Below are positions 24,951-35,910 of a stretch of DNA of 64,000 nucleotides, in pieces. The position numbers and the translations under genes are program-made. The notes under the pieces are model-generated. The model saw nothing but the letters and a program-made list of their open reading frames with translations. It searched no databases and was not told the origin of the DNA. This DNA is from Hydnum rufescens UP504 (Eukaryota; Basidiomycota; Agaricomycetes; Cantharellales; Hydnaceae). Where the stretch lies: contig MU129139.1 of the NCBI GenBank assembly GCA_014904985.1, positions 25,844 to 89,843 on the forward strand, given 5' to 3'. Every line of letters begins with the position of its first letter. The stretch's first letter is position 1.

Positions 24951-26732
24951 GGAATCACATGTTGGTACCTAGTTAGCTAGGTAATTCCCTATAGGCACAT
25001 CTTAGCTAAATAGGTCCAATATACATGAGTTTCCCTGGGACACTCTTGGTTTGTGGCTCAAAAAATTGGCTCACTGGGGCTTATTTTTAGCCTGGGTCTG
25101 CCTGAAAAAAGCTGGGGTTTGGGGGCAGTAGCCCCAGGAAGCTCTAGGGTCCTAGGTCTGGGTAAGCCAAAATGACCTTGGGGAAGCCCTGATCTAGCCC
25201 TGGGCTAGCTTTGGACAGGTGGCAGTGAACCCTGACTTTGGGTGCAAACTGGGTTCACCCAGACCTCACCAAGGTTCACCATACTTACTTCTGACTTTAT
25301 GCATTCAACACTGGGCAATATTTCCAAATTGGAAATCATGTGCCAGCATGCAATCACCACTGCTCACACTTCCCTGGCCTGCCACCACCACCTGGTCCTT
25401 AGATACTGTACAAGAACATTGTACTTGTATCTATTTTCATTCTACAATATCTACTTACAACACTTGGATTTGAAATAGACAATTAAAAAAAAAAAATGAG
25501 ACCAGTGCTGATAGGCACTGGCCATAGGTTTGGCATCCATAGGGTGATAGAGGACACCCAGGGGCCCATGCACACACATTTTTGGTGTGAGGGCCCCAGA
25601 GTTGCTTGCAGTGTTCATCTTTTCATTCTGGTACTTGATTCTTTACTACTGGACACAGAATCCAGTGGTTGGGGGGACCAGTATCTTCCTGGTTGTCTTT
25701 TATGCTTTTCACCAGTTTTATGCCAGTGGGAACCACCAGAACCCTGGCCAACCCTCACATAATGTACAAGCTGCACACACAGCACCAGCCCTTAGGCTAG
25801 CACTATTTATGCTGCTTGCATATCATGGGGGGTTGGACACAAGGAGAAGGAGGCAGGGGGCTAGTTCTTGGCCTGGTTGTCACCAGAGGGGCGACCTGTA
25901 TGGTGGAGGAGGTATTGGTTAGTGAAAAATCAAAAGTGGGGCAAAAAAGAGTGGTTTTGGCACTCTTTCTGCCCAGATGTATTATAGTGGTATTGTAGAC
26001 TCACTTATCCCCACACCCAGGGTTTCTGGGTGGTGTGATGACTCTTGGCACTGGGTGTTCTGTTCATTCGAACTGGCAACTTCTGGTGCAACTCAATGCC
26101 AGCAATTGCCTGGATTAAACAGGTGCCAAAGCAGCTACAAAAGGAAACAACACAGCACAGTATAGTTAGAATAGATATAACTATGTAGATAATTATATAC
26201 AATGAAATATATATTTTTATTGCACAGGACAAGGGGAGAACCAGAAATGAGCAAGTTTTACATAGGGCTTGTATTGCCATCTTGAAAAATGATTTAAGGG
26301 GGTTCTGTGCATCAGATTGGTCCCACTTCTTAATATGTTACTTATACATATGACTCAGATTATTATAATCTATCAGGAGAATTTTCCCTGTAGTTTCAAA
26401 ATCTGTCAATCCCATATCCCCCCTTAAGGGTGTCACACCATATCTGACAGTTGAGAGGCCAGGTTTTTTTACTGTTTGTTCATCTATGTATATAATGGAC
26501 TCTATGACCTTCCATTCCGAGTTCTATATGTCCTGGCGCCTGGACAAAAGCCAGAATTTCCTTATTTGGGTATGTGTGTTTCCTGCCTTGTGGGCTTGAT
26601 CCCCAATATTAAAAAGGTAATATCCAGGATTTAGAGTCTACTATGGTGTGCCTATATAACCGGACATTTCCAGAAATATATCCTGATTATGATTTTCAGA
26701 GTGATGGCAGTTCTGAAGTGCAACTGAATTAC
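24951..26732. repeat. Tandem repeat block, unit 2, cut by the gap
   Basis: Matches 22555-24354 in order almost base for base up to the N run. The differences are mainly one-base gains or losses in runs of identical bases. It includes a second copy of the hairpin-intron unit (25896-26004) in which one C of the stem is missing. Confidence 0.85.
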
Positions 26733-26757
26733 NNNNNNNNNNNNNNNNNNNNNNNNN
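26733..26757. other. Assembly gap, 25 N
   Basis: Exactly 25 N. A round number like this usually marks a gap of unknown size, and it lies inside a tandem duplication. Confidence 0.98.
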
Positions 26758-26761
26758 CGGA

Positions 26762-26910
26762 ACATCTGTCTACCAATCTACACCTAGACATGCCTAGACA
26801 CAGCTAGACATGCCTAGACATGTCTAAGCTGTGTCTACTGTGTCTAGACATGTCTAGGCATGTCTAGCTGCTGTCTAGGCATGTCTAGGTGTAGATTGGT
26901 AGACAGATGT
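26762..26910. repeat. Inverted repeat built from TCTAGACA-like words
   Basis: The 37 bases from ACATCTGTCTACCAATC onward are repeated in inverse orientation at the right end (to GGTAGACAGATGT). The interior repeats CTAGACATG/CATGTCTAG, itself palindromic. The whole ~149 bp can fold into one long hairpin. It sits 5 bp from the assembly gap. Confidence 0.85.
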
Positions 26911-26919
26911 CCACAGAGA

Positions 26920-28246
26920 ACCCCAACTATTGATTTAGACACCATTACACCATGAGACACCTAATGATGCTATCCAAGCAGTTTGCCTTTGTTTTGATCT
27001 GGACACTAGTAGACACACATCTGCAATGTCCCAAAATTGTTGATCCAGACACTATTAGACATCTCTTAGTACTGCAACCTGAACAAGTGCCTTTGTATCA
27101 ACATATTTGATTTACACACCAGTAGGCATGTATCCACATTAGTAGTACAATTTATGGATTTAGACATCATTAGAGCCCACTATTGATCTCACCCAAGCTG
27201 GTGCCCTTATGTCAAACAGTTTGAGTTACACATTAGTAGGCATGAATCCCAAGAGTCCAACAATTACAAATTTAGATACCATCAGACACCTCTTAGTAGT
27301 GCCACCTGAGCAGGTCCCTTGGTGCCAAAATGTTTGATTTAGACACAGTAGGCACACATCCACAAGAGTACCCCAAGTGTTGAATTAGACACCATTAGAT
27401 GCCATCCAATGATCTCCCCCTGAGCAGATGCCTTTGTTTTAATTCAGACACTAGCTAGTAGAGATGCATCTGCAATAGTCCCAGGATTATTGATCTAGAC
27501 ACTATGAGACACCTATTAGTACTGCCACCAGGGGCCTTGGATTGAACTGTTTGATTTAGACAGTCTTAGACACCATTAGACACTATTAGTATGCCACTGG
27601 GGGCCTTGGGGCTCAAAATGTTTGATTTAGACACTATTAGACCCAATTAGATACCTATTGATACTGCCACCAGGGGCCTTGGGATCAAAATGTTTGATTT
27701 AGATGCTATTAGACACCATTAGACACCTATTAGTCCTTCCCCAGGGGTCTTGGGGTCAAAATGTTTGATTTAGACCATTAGTACTGCCACTGGGGGCCTT
27801 GTGTTCAAAATGTTTGATTTAGACACCAGTAGACACACAGTAAGGATGATAGACACTTCTAAGTCTCCAGAAAATATCCTGTTAGACATGCTATATTAGA
27901 CCTGTAACTCACTCCAGCTGGTGAACAAACCCTCCCAGGCAGCACCTGCAGCAGGCTATTTTAGGCACACCTATATGATGAACTTAGAAGAAAATCCCTG
28001 AAAAAACTCCTCAGGCATGTCTTAGACACACCTATACTCAGAACACCTCTTAGGTGGTTTCTGGATGCAAACTCAAACCACCTAAGAGGTACTATTTTGA
28101 GGTGCATTAGGTGCACCAACTGCATCAAACCATCACTCAAGCCAATGAGGCATTCCTGGAGCTGAGCTGAAAGGCCTCAGCAGATCTGTCCAATGTCGAC
28201 AGGCCATGTGCACCTCAGTGATACTAATGCCCACCACCCGAGGCAA
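26920..28246. repeat. TAGACA-rich degenerate tandem repeat, copy A
   Basis: Dozens of TTAGACACC-type words. From about 27480 to 27840 there is a clear ladder of ~80-bp units, each with GATTTAGACAC, a CACCTATTAGTACTGCCAC-like stretch, GGGGCCTTG and TCAAAATGTTTG. The last 380 bp carries the CCTCTTAGGTGGTTT inverted repeat (28045-28090). Essentially no CpG; no coding frame. Confidence 0.85.
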
Positions 28247-28520
28247 TCACATGTTGGTACCTAGTTAGCTAGTTAATTCCCTATAGGCACATCTTAGCTA
28301 AATAGGTCCAATATACATGAGTTCCCTGGGAACACTCTTGGTTTGTGGCTCAAAAAATTGGGCTCACTGGGCTTATTTTTTAGCCCTGGGTCTGCCTGAA
28401 AAAAGCTGGGCGTTTGGGGCAGTAAGCCCCCAGGAAGCTCTAGGGTCCCTAGGTCTGGGTAAGCCCAAAATGACCTTGGGAAGCCCTGATCTAGCCTGGG
28501 CTAGCTTGGACAGGTGGATC
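28247..28520. repeat. Truncated third copy of the block start
   Basis: Matches the first ~270 bp of units 1 and 2 (GTTGGTACCTAGTTAGCTAG through CTAGCTTGGACAGGTGG) and then switches abruptly to TAGACA repeat sequence. Confidence 0.85.
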
Positions 28521-28540
28521 TTCTCTTTTTCCACAAGAGA

Positions 28541-29741
28541 ACCCCCAACTATTGATTTAGACACCATTACACCATGAGACACCTAATGATGCTATCCAAG
28601 CAGTTGCCTTTGTTTTGATCTGGACACTAGTAGACACACATCTGCAATGTCCCAAAATTGTTGATCCAGACACTATTAGACATCTCTTAGTACTGCAACC
28701 TGAACAAGTGCCTTTGTATCAACATATTTGATTTACACACCAGTAGGCATGTATCCACATTAGTAGTACAATTTATGGATTTAGACATCATTAGAGCCCA
28801 CCTATTGATCTCACCCAAGCTGGTGCCCTTATGTCAAACAGTTTGAGTTACACATTAGTAGGCATGAATCCCCAAGAGTCCAACAATTTACAAATTTAGA
28901 TACCATCAGACACCTCTTAGTAGTGCCACCTGAGCAGGTCCCTTGGTGCCAAAATGTTTGATTTAGACACCAGTAGGCACACATCCACAAGAGTACCCAA
29001 GTGTTGAATTAGACACCATTAGATGCCATCCAATGATCTCCCCCTGAGCAGATGCCTTTGTTTTAATTCAGACACTAGCTAGTAGAGATGCATCTGCAAT
29101 AGTCCCAGGATTATTGATCTAGACACTATGAGACACCTATTAGTACTGCCACCAGGGGCCTTGGGATTGAACTGTTTGATTTAGACAGTCTTAGACACCA
29201 TTAGACACCTATTAGTACTGCCACTGGGGGCCTTGGGCTCAAAATGTTTGATTTAGACACTATTAGACCCAATTAGATACCTATTGATACTGCCACCAGG
29301 GCCTTGGGATCAAAATGTTTGATTTAGATGCTATTAGACACCATTAGACACCTATTAGTCCTTCCCCCAGGGGTCTTGGGGTCAAAATGTTTGATTTAGA
29401 CACCATTAGTACTGCCACTGGGGGCCTTGTGTTCAAAATGTTTGATTTAGACACCAGTAGACACACAGTAAGGATGATAGACACTTCTAAGTCTCCAGAA
29501 AATATCCTGTTAGACATGCCTATATTAGACCTGTAACTCACTCCAGCTGGTGAACAAACCCTCCCAGGTGGTGCCTGCAGCAGGCTATTTTAGGCACACC
29601 TATATGATGAACTTAGAAAAAAAATCCCCTGAAAAAACTCCTCAGGCATGTCTTAGACACACCTATACTCAGAACACCTCTTAGGTGGTTTCTGGATGCA
29701 AACTCAAACCACCTAAGAGGTACTGTTTTGAGGGTGCATTA
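28541..29741. repeat. TAGACA-rich degenerate tandem repeat, copy B
   Basis: A second copy of 26924-28115, about 1617 bp downstream. It again ends with the CCTCTTAGGTGGTTT inverted repeat (29676-29721). The two copies differ mostly by single or double base indels. Confidence 0.88.
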
Positions 29742-30218
29742 GGTGAGTTGGTGGCAGTGAAAGCACTGTGGTGTCTCTCTGATGATGCCCATTCCATGAC
29801 CCAATTTTGTGATAGGGCCTGACATTGGGAGCTGCTGATGAAGGAGGCAGAGGAGTACTGAGGGAAGGTGGGTGCAAGTTTGGATCCTTACTTTGCATGT
29901 TTGTTGGCTAGTTCATTCCTGATTATGCCCTCATGGCCAGGGCCCAGTTGATGAAAATATCAATATTCAGTTTGTGGTTGATAATATCAAGTATTGCTGC
30001 ACAGAATCTTCTGGAGCAGTCTTGAGCCTTGCCTGGCTGCCATTATAGAAGAAGGGTTGGGAGCTCTGATGACTGTCAAATCAAAATCTGGTTCAGCCAG
30101 TGTGTAGATGGGAGACTGTATTTCTGTTGTTATTCATTGGGTTGGTTCACTTCAATGGTTGATCACACTTTGCAAGATGTGTATGGTGTTCAGTGGAGAA
30201 TAGGATGGGATATGGACT
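29742..30218 (-). pseudogene. LINE RNase H domain remnant
   Basis: Reading the minus strand, one finds IHILQSVINH, then ILDIINHKLNIDIFINW, then the motif GPGHEGIIRNELANKHAK, matching the W-x-PGHxGIxGNExAD-xxAK signature of RNase H in LINEs. The frame shifts and has stops. It is cut at 30218 by a solo LTR and at 29741 by the TAGACA repeat block. It overlaps the RNase H part of the fragment at 44150-45868, so it is from another copy. Confidence 0.65.
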
Positions 30219-30789
30219 TGTAATAATGTGGTCCTCGACTTCGAGGGACCGCGGTATTTGTCGTCATTAGACGAGGTGGATTCGGCGTATCTGTGAATAG
30301 AAGAGGAAGGATACTCCAACCGTTCTAAGCACTGGCTTCAAACGGGAGGACCACAAATGAGGCTAGGCACTGGCTTCGCTTTGGGTGTGGGAGAAACAAG
30401 AGGAGAGGAGGGGATTGGAGAATGGGAGGGGGTAGTAACTGGCCAAGGGGCTCAGTTACTATCTAGGGAAGAAGTGGCGGGTTAGTTTAGATCCTAAAAG
30501 GCAGCACTCACCTAGTAGAGTCGCGCTCGTACGCAACTCTCCTTATCTGTCTCTGCCCCGTGCTCTATGGCGACAGATCGCGTGTCTTGATGCGTTATAG
30601 ATGTTATGCGACTCGGTCGCGGGGTTGAGGCATGGCTGCGTCGGTTTCACGGTTCGAGCGTGAGCTGTGAGGTCTGGGCAAAAAGGTAAATTTGATTCTG
30701 CTGCTGTGGGGACTTAGAATCCTCAGCAGCCACGCTCTTACGTAATATACATGGAGTACGGATGGTAGATAAAGTAACGCAATATTACA
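30219..30789. repeat. Solo LTR, TGTAAT...ATTACA family, CpG-rich copy
   Basis: 571 bp between the 5-bp duplications ggact (30214-30218 and 30790-30794). Ends are TGTAATAATG and GCAATATTACA. It matches, in inverse orientation, the LTR at 49876-50454, and more distantly those at 30947 and 53268. It keeps many CpG sites, so it is relatively young. Confidence 0.85.
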
Positions 30790-30819
30790 GGACTAGCTGT
30801 AGTCAATGATATATCATCT

Positions 30820-30946
30820 GGGATGCTTGTGGAAAGGCTTATACATTGGGGATGCTTATAGAAAGGCTTATATGTTGTGTAGGATGCTTGTAGAAAGGCT
30901 TATACATTGGGGATGCTTATAGAAAGGCTTATATATCATGTGGGAT
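30820..30946. repeat. Minisatellite, ~30-bp units (left part)
   Basis: Four tandem units of the type GGGATGCTTRTAGAAAGGCT followed by TATAYATTG. It continues at 31492 after an inserted solo LTR. Confidence 0.85.
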
Positions 30947-31491
30947 TGTAACAAAGTGCCTCCCAGTTCAGGAGGGCACCTGTTGTCATACTTGGACAAA
31001 GTGGAGTTGACAGGGGAGGGAGCAGGATAGGGGAGAATAGGAGAAGAGGTAATCACACCACCCTTAGCACTGGCTTCAGGTGGGGGAGCTGCAAACAGGG
31101 CTAAGCACTGGCTTTGCCCTGGACACAGGAGAAAAGGTTGCAAGGGAGAGGAAGTCATGGTGAAAGGCATAAAGAAGTAGTGACTGGCCAAGTGGCACAG
31201 TCACTACCTAAGGAGAGAGTGGGGGGGTCAGTGAGAGGAAAGGGCTGTCCTACTCACTGCTTTCCCAGCTAGGGTCCAAAGGCACAGTCCCAAAGCCAGG
31301 GAAAGGGCTAGTATTGATGGCTACTAGGGGCCAACTGGATATCCAGATAGAAGCAGAGGCAGAGGCAGAGTATCACAGTTTCTCACTAGGTGACGAAGAT
31401 CTGGGCAAAGGTTTACTTGATTAATCTCGGCAACTGCCATATATACATGACTTTTGAGTCCTAACTTAATTACGTAATACACTATATTACA
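30947..31491. repeat. Solo LTR, TGTAAC...TTACA family
   Basis: 545 bp flanked by gggat (30942-30946 and 31492-31496). It is inserted inside the minisatellite. It is close in sequence to 53268-53819, including CAAAGCGAAG/CAAAGTGGAG-type CpG changes. Confidence 0.88.
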
Positions 31492-31580
31492 GGGATGCTT
31501 ATGGAAAGGCTTATACATCTGGGATGCTTGTAGGAAGGCTTATATGTAGGGGATACTTGTAGAAAGGTTTATACATTGTT
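31492..31580. repeat. Minisatellite, ~30-bp units (right part)
   Basis: Three more GGGATGCTTGTAGAAAGGCT-type units directly after the LTR target duplication. Confidence 0.85.
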
Positions 31581-32344
31581 CATGTTGTGTTGGTTCATTT
31601 ACTGATATTTGTGTATTCTTGTTTATGTTCTCCTGGTCAAAATGCATATATATATGGATTACAGACTGGTCAGTGCTTGGTTAGTCTTGTTAGTATGTTT
31701 CTTCCTTCTTTCTTCAAAACCTGATTCATATTTTGTTATGCTTACTTTTCCTTGGATGTCCAGCAACTCTAACCTTATGTCCTGCAACTATCCTTGGCTT
31801 TAGTGATTCACATAGAGGGCTTCCAGTGGCTTTGTCTCAACAACCTTGAAGATGACTTAGCTCCAGATGGCTTATAGATAGACTGTTCTTTAGAGGCAAG
31901 CAGAAAAGTTGACAGTGGTTGACAGTGATGATTTCCAGAGAGGAGATGATGGGGGGATACAGGAAATCTACCAGCTTTTATACCTTTCTGAAGGTGGCTG
32001 TGTTTAAAGAAAATGACTCCCTTATGGGTGAGTCATATGTGAGTCATAGGTGAGAACAAAAGAAAAATAACAAAATGATGTCATAATGTGGTCATAGCTG
32101 AGTCATGCATAGAGTGTGATGTCATAGTGATGTCATTCAAGAGAACAAAAGAAATCATAGAGGGGGTGATGTCACCAATTTGTTGAGCATGTGGAGCATT
32201 CTGGGAAGTGAAATGAAAGGATATCTCCAGGTTTTGGAGATTAATTTGAACATAGTCCAATGGTTAAGGTGTTTTATTGCTGGTTGATAATGGGAACAAG
32301 TGTGTGGGATGGGATTCAATGCAGAAACAACAGTTTGCATCCAT
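31581..32344. other. No gene; TGAGTCAT-rich stretch with a tRNA-like piece
   Basis: Between 32020 and 32145 the words GTGAGTCATA, TGATGTCAT and GTCATAG recur, resembling CRE/AP-1 palindromes but probably just decayed repeat. At 32255-32330 a tRNA-like stretch has an A-box-like ATGGTTAAGG, an anticodon-like stem TTATT/GATAA and a B-box-like GGGATTCAAT; it could be a SINE head. No coding frame. Confidence 0.35.
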
Positions 32345-33725
32345 TGTAAGCAGGTTGGTTATAAACCAATCCAACTACTGTCCACAATGTTGAGCCAGGG
32401 ATGAAGGAGGGAATCACAGAACTAATCTGGATGTTCAGGTCTGAGTGGGGGAAGGTCTTTTGAACAGGGGAAATTGCAGTGAGCCAACAAAGCCCAAGCA
32501 ATTAAGTGAGAATGTGTGTTTCTGTCAAATTACCACACCCTAAGAATCTCTTCTTGAGACCTTAGTCAAAGTGTAGTTAGAATTTGTGTTTTGCAGTGAG
32601 AAATCACCCAGGGACCAGCAGCTGTTCAAGAAGCTTCAAACTGGAGGGAGGGGGAGAACTAATGAATTTGTGTGCTAGCTGCACCTAATATACAATCCAG
32701 ACTTCGACTCAATAGAAAGTGAAAAAGTCGGACTTAAGGGACACACAGAGAAAAAGAAATCAAGTTAAAATATTCAAAACTGATGGAGATATTCCAATTT
32801 CAAGATAAAAGGGGAGATTGACACATTACATGCTATTCCTCCTTCAAACCTGGACAAGTTCCCTTAAGAAAAAGTGGAATAGGTCACCCTGAGGGTCTTC
32901 TCCATCGGACATAAGAGGGCCGGAAGTAATTCGCTATTTTGAATGGTGGAGCAAAGGGGGAGTCATGGGGAGGGAGTTGTCTTGTGAAAAATGGAGTTCG
33001 CGTCCGCTCGTTTTTCCCTGGTACCGTTCGATGTGCATTTTCAACAGCTTTCAGGGCATGGTCGTTTCGAGTCGATCCGATCAAAACTGACAGAGAAATT
33101 CGAAAAATACTCCTTCAGAGTATGAATCATGGCAAGATATTGTTACAGGGACCGCATTTTTGATCCGTTCGTTTCGTGTTTGGTACCGTTCGATAGGTAC
33201 GATTCGTATCCTTCTGGGTGCGGTCGTTTCGAGTCGATCCGATCAAAAATGACGGAGAAATTCGAAAAATACTCCTTCAGAGTAGTGCAGCCCCTATCTG
33301 GATCATGTGATGGATCCGCGAGTCCAGAATTCGGAACTAGGCCCGGTCCGCGTCATTACATAATCACAATCTGTCACCCTTAAGGCAGTAGGATGACTTG
33401 GAAGAGCAGGCAAGTCACCAGTCTTGAAGAAAGATGGCAAGTTGAATTGCCTTGTCCAAAGAAAATGGACTTGAAGTAGGGCATAAACTGCCCCTTTTTG
33501 ATGAGGACTGTTGAAGTCCGACGGATAGTCAATAAATTGACTGGTAGACATGGTAAAGGAATGAGGCAATATTATGGGTTAGAAAGGGGTAGGAATCCAA
33601 TTGATTTCTTGAGTAAACGAATGGCGATAAAATTAAATGAGCGCAGTGACATATAATTGATTCATTCGTAGGGAAAATGGCCTCAGATGAGGATTTCTAT
33701 GGTGTAGGGATTTATCCCTCCAACA
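32345..33725 (-). repeat. Ty3 LTR, downstream (3') copy
   Basis: 1381 bp. In element orientation it starts TGTTGGAGGGATAAATCCC and ends CTTACA. It contains a ~165-bp internal tandem duplication (CTCGTTT...GGTACCGTTCGAT, then AAATTCGAAAAATACTCC, twice). Confidence 0.92.
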
Positions 33726-34192
33726 TATTAGGCCTCAGCTAAGTCGTGGTCCCTCGCGACAGGCATCCAAAAATATATTCTCGTTGTACAATACGCCGTC
33801 ATGTGATTAAAGCTCTGACGGGGCATTGCCGACGACAACAGGTTCGCTTCGTTCTTGTTCGTTCGACTGGGAAGATGGTTCTTCGACTAAGACCTCCGGC
33901 TGTTTAAACACAAGTGGCGTAGGTCTGTTTCGCCAAATCTGGCTCCTTCCACAGTTCCTTCTTCTTCTGGCCGATGATATTCGCTATTTCAGCCATCCAA
34001 ATGGCGTGACTCAGGCGTGGTTGGAATTATCGAGTTCCATTGGTGAAAAACACTCTGGATCTCAGCCTTCAAAGCCAGGAACCTTGGGTCTTCGATTGTC
34101 GACTTTAACGGACATCAAAGTGAGTGCCCCGCGAAATAACTCGTTGATCGCAAGGTAATAATCTTCCATTGAAAAGGAATCAGAGTGGATCC
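33726..34192 (-). pseudogene. Continuation of the extra Ty3 ORF, frame-broken
   Basis: Downstream of the ORF ending at 34193, minus-strand frames contain protein-like pieces (INELFRGALTLMSVKVDN, then shifted AEIQSVFHQWNSIIPTTP) broken by a frameshift and TGA stops. Probably the decayed C-terminal part of the extra ORF plus the 3' untranslated region. Confidence 0.35.
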
Positions 34193-34963
34193 TTAATAGG
34201 ACAGTCTTTTAATGCATGAGTCATCTCGACTGCAGTGCATTTGCTGAACGCTAATAGAATCAAATCGTTTGTACACCCCGGATGTTGTCCTTTTGAAGTC
34301 TTTGATTAGATCCTCCGTTCGTTTCGTAAGAACATCCGCCGCGTCATGCACATGCAGAAGTTCTCGATTCAGGATCTCCAATGCGTCTTTGGTTGTTTCC
34401 TGGAGATCGTGACATTCCTTCTCGTAGAATGCCAATCGAGAACCCACAATTCCGACGTTTTTCAAGACTTGGTCGGATACGCTAATAAACGGGTCGCGTT
34501 TAACGATTTGAACTGAGGTAGTTCTATCCTCAGTCGATGTCTCGGGTCTTATTTCTGGTCTCTTCTCAGGCCTTTCTTCAGGAAGACTTGGCAACCCGAG
34601 GTTAATATCGCCGGTTTTGCTCAAGTCTTTCAAGGCTTCAAGAAGCTTGGTACGATCCACAGTCGGAACGGAAGATTCTGGCCTTCCAACGGGTTCAGGC
34701 GTATCGGATCTCGAAACCGGCTTCTTACTAGACGAATGCCTATCTGCGTTCCTACTTGAGCGCTTTTCCACGCCCCTACTCGGAGGCAGACGGGAACGCC
34801 AGTTCTCGAAGCTAGTCGCTCTATCCGACGTACGTTCCGATGTACGATGCGAAGATCCTTTCTTCTCACTAGGCCTGTACGAGTTGAAACAGCGGGGCGG
34901 AAAACGTTCTGCCATGTTGCAGTCGAAGGTAAGGAATTCGGGGTTTGTTAAATCACTAGTCGT
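34193..34963 (-). CDS. Extra ORF behind Ty3 pol, coiled-coil protein
   Basis: 256 codons from the first ATG at 34963. The open frame itself extends upstream and overlaps the pol stop at 35035 by a few bases. The N-terminal half is rich in Ser, Arg and Pro (SEKKGSSHRTSERTSD); the C-terminal half is a predicted helix and coiled coil (FYEKECHDLQETTKDALEI, DVLTKRTEDLIKDFKR). No signal peptide or membrane span, so it is not an env. The position, same strand and directly behind pol, and similar CpG and codon use suggest an element gene. Function unknown; a capsid-like or RNA-binding accessory role is only a guess. Confidence 0.55.
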   Translation of the reverse strand, partial: TTSDLTNPEFLTFDCNMAERFPPRCFNSYRPSEKKGSSHRTSERTSDRATSFENWRSRLPPSRGVEKRSSRNADRHSSSKKPVSRSDTPEPVGRPESSVPTVDRTKLLEALKDLSKTGDINLGLPSLPEERPEKRPEIRPETSTEDRTTSVQIVKRDPFISVSDQVLKNVGIVGSRLAFYEKECHDLQETTKDALEILNRELLHVHDAADVLTKRTEDLIKDFKRTTSGVYKRFDSISVQQMHCSRDDSCIKRLSY

Positions 34964-35034
34964 CATTATGATCTCAGTTAACCCATCGTTCCCAATTAGT
35001 CGATGTGTTCCTTCAATGTAGGAATGCTCCGATT

Positions 35035-35910
35035 TCACAGAACCGATACTTCAGTATGCATCATCGGAGTTCCTAACCAAAGATTCGCACAAAGACGCTT
35101 CGATGTCGTGCCCCAAGGCAACCAGTTAAACAGCTCAGGTACGAAGTTAATCCCATTCGGGAATCGGGTCTGATCGTTTTCCTCGTTTAGCTTTCCGCGG
35201 CTGTAATCCCATAACTCGCGTTCTTCTTCGATAAACGGGTCTAGATCGTCATCTTCTTCCTTTATAGGTTCATAACCTAAGGCGCGACGTTTGGCCGCCT
35301 CGTATTTCGACTTCCAGAACTCGATTTGTTCGTCTGGATCCGTTATCTCCCAAGGCCTAAGCCTGCGTCGGTCACCCAGTCTGGCTGCAGAGGATATCAC
35401 AAGATCTTCCTCGTAATAATTCCATACGGGTTTCGTAACGATAGGTTCCGTGTTCTCTCGAAAATGGTAAAGCTTTAATCTTTTCCAGGCTATTGGCTTG
35501 CGCAAGACGACACCATCGGGTTGTTGTACGATATACGCGCCAGACGGCCTTCGTTGAACGATTATAAACGGTCCGTACCATTTAGCCATTCCTTTTTGAC
35601 CATGCTGAGTATCTAGGGCCTCGTTATAAACAATAACCCATTCTCCTGGGCGATATTCCCCGGATCTCATTCGCGCTGCGTGTTTCCGATTGAAGGCAGC
35701 AGCTGCTTTCCTTCGCGAGTTTTCGTTTGCTAACACGGCCTTGTCTAGTAGATCATCTCATTTGCTGATCTGCAAAATCCTTAACACAAGAAGGTCTTCG
35801 GTACTTTTTACAGATGGCCAATCCAAAGAGTGGAAAGTGCGGTCTTTAATGTCGTGGGGCATAAGCGGGTGCTGGCCATACAGCAAATAATAGGGAGTAT
35901 ATCCCGTGTT
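35035..35910 (-). pseudogene. Ty3 integrase C-terminal region
   Basis: Continues the integrase frame past two TGA stops (35908 and near 35755), both at places where Arg CGA fits. It contains TGYTPYYLLYG, a typical post-catalytic motif, and a GPFIIVQRRPSGAYIVQ beta-barrel segment resembling the DNA-binding domain of retroelement integrases. The tail (about residues 130-230) is acidic. Confidence 0.75.

Noticed and set aside
32020..32145. Cluster of CRE/AP-1-like sites as a real enhancer
   Set aside because: The words lie in CpG-poor decayed repeat sequence with no gene nearby, and similar ones recur at 49570-49640.
34193..34963. Retroviral-type env for the extra Ty3 ORF
   Set aside because: No signal peptide, membrane anchor, cleavage site or cysteine pattern.
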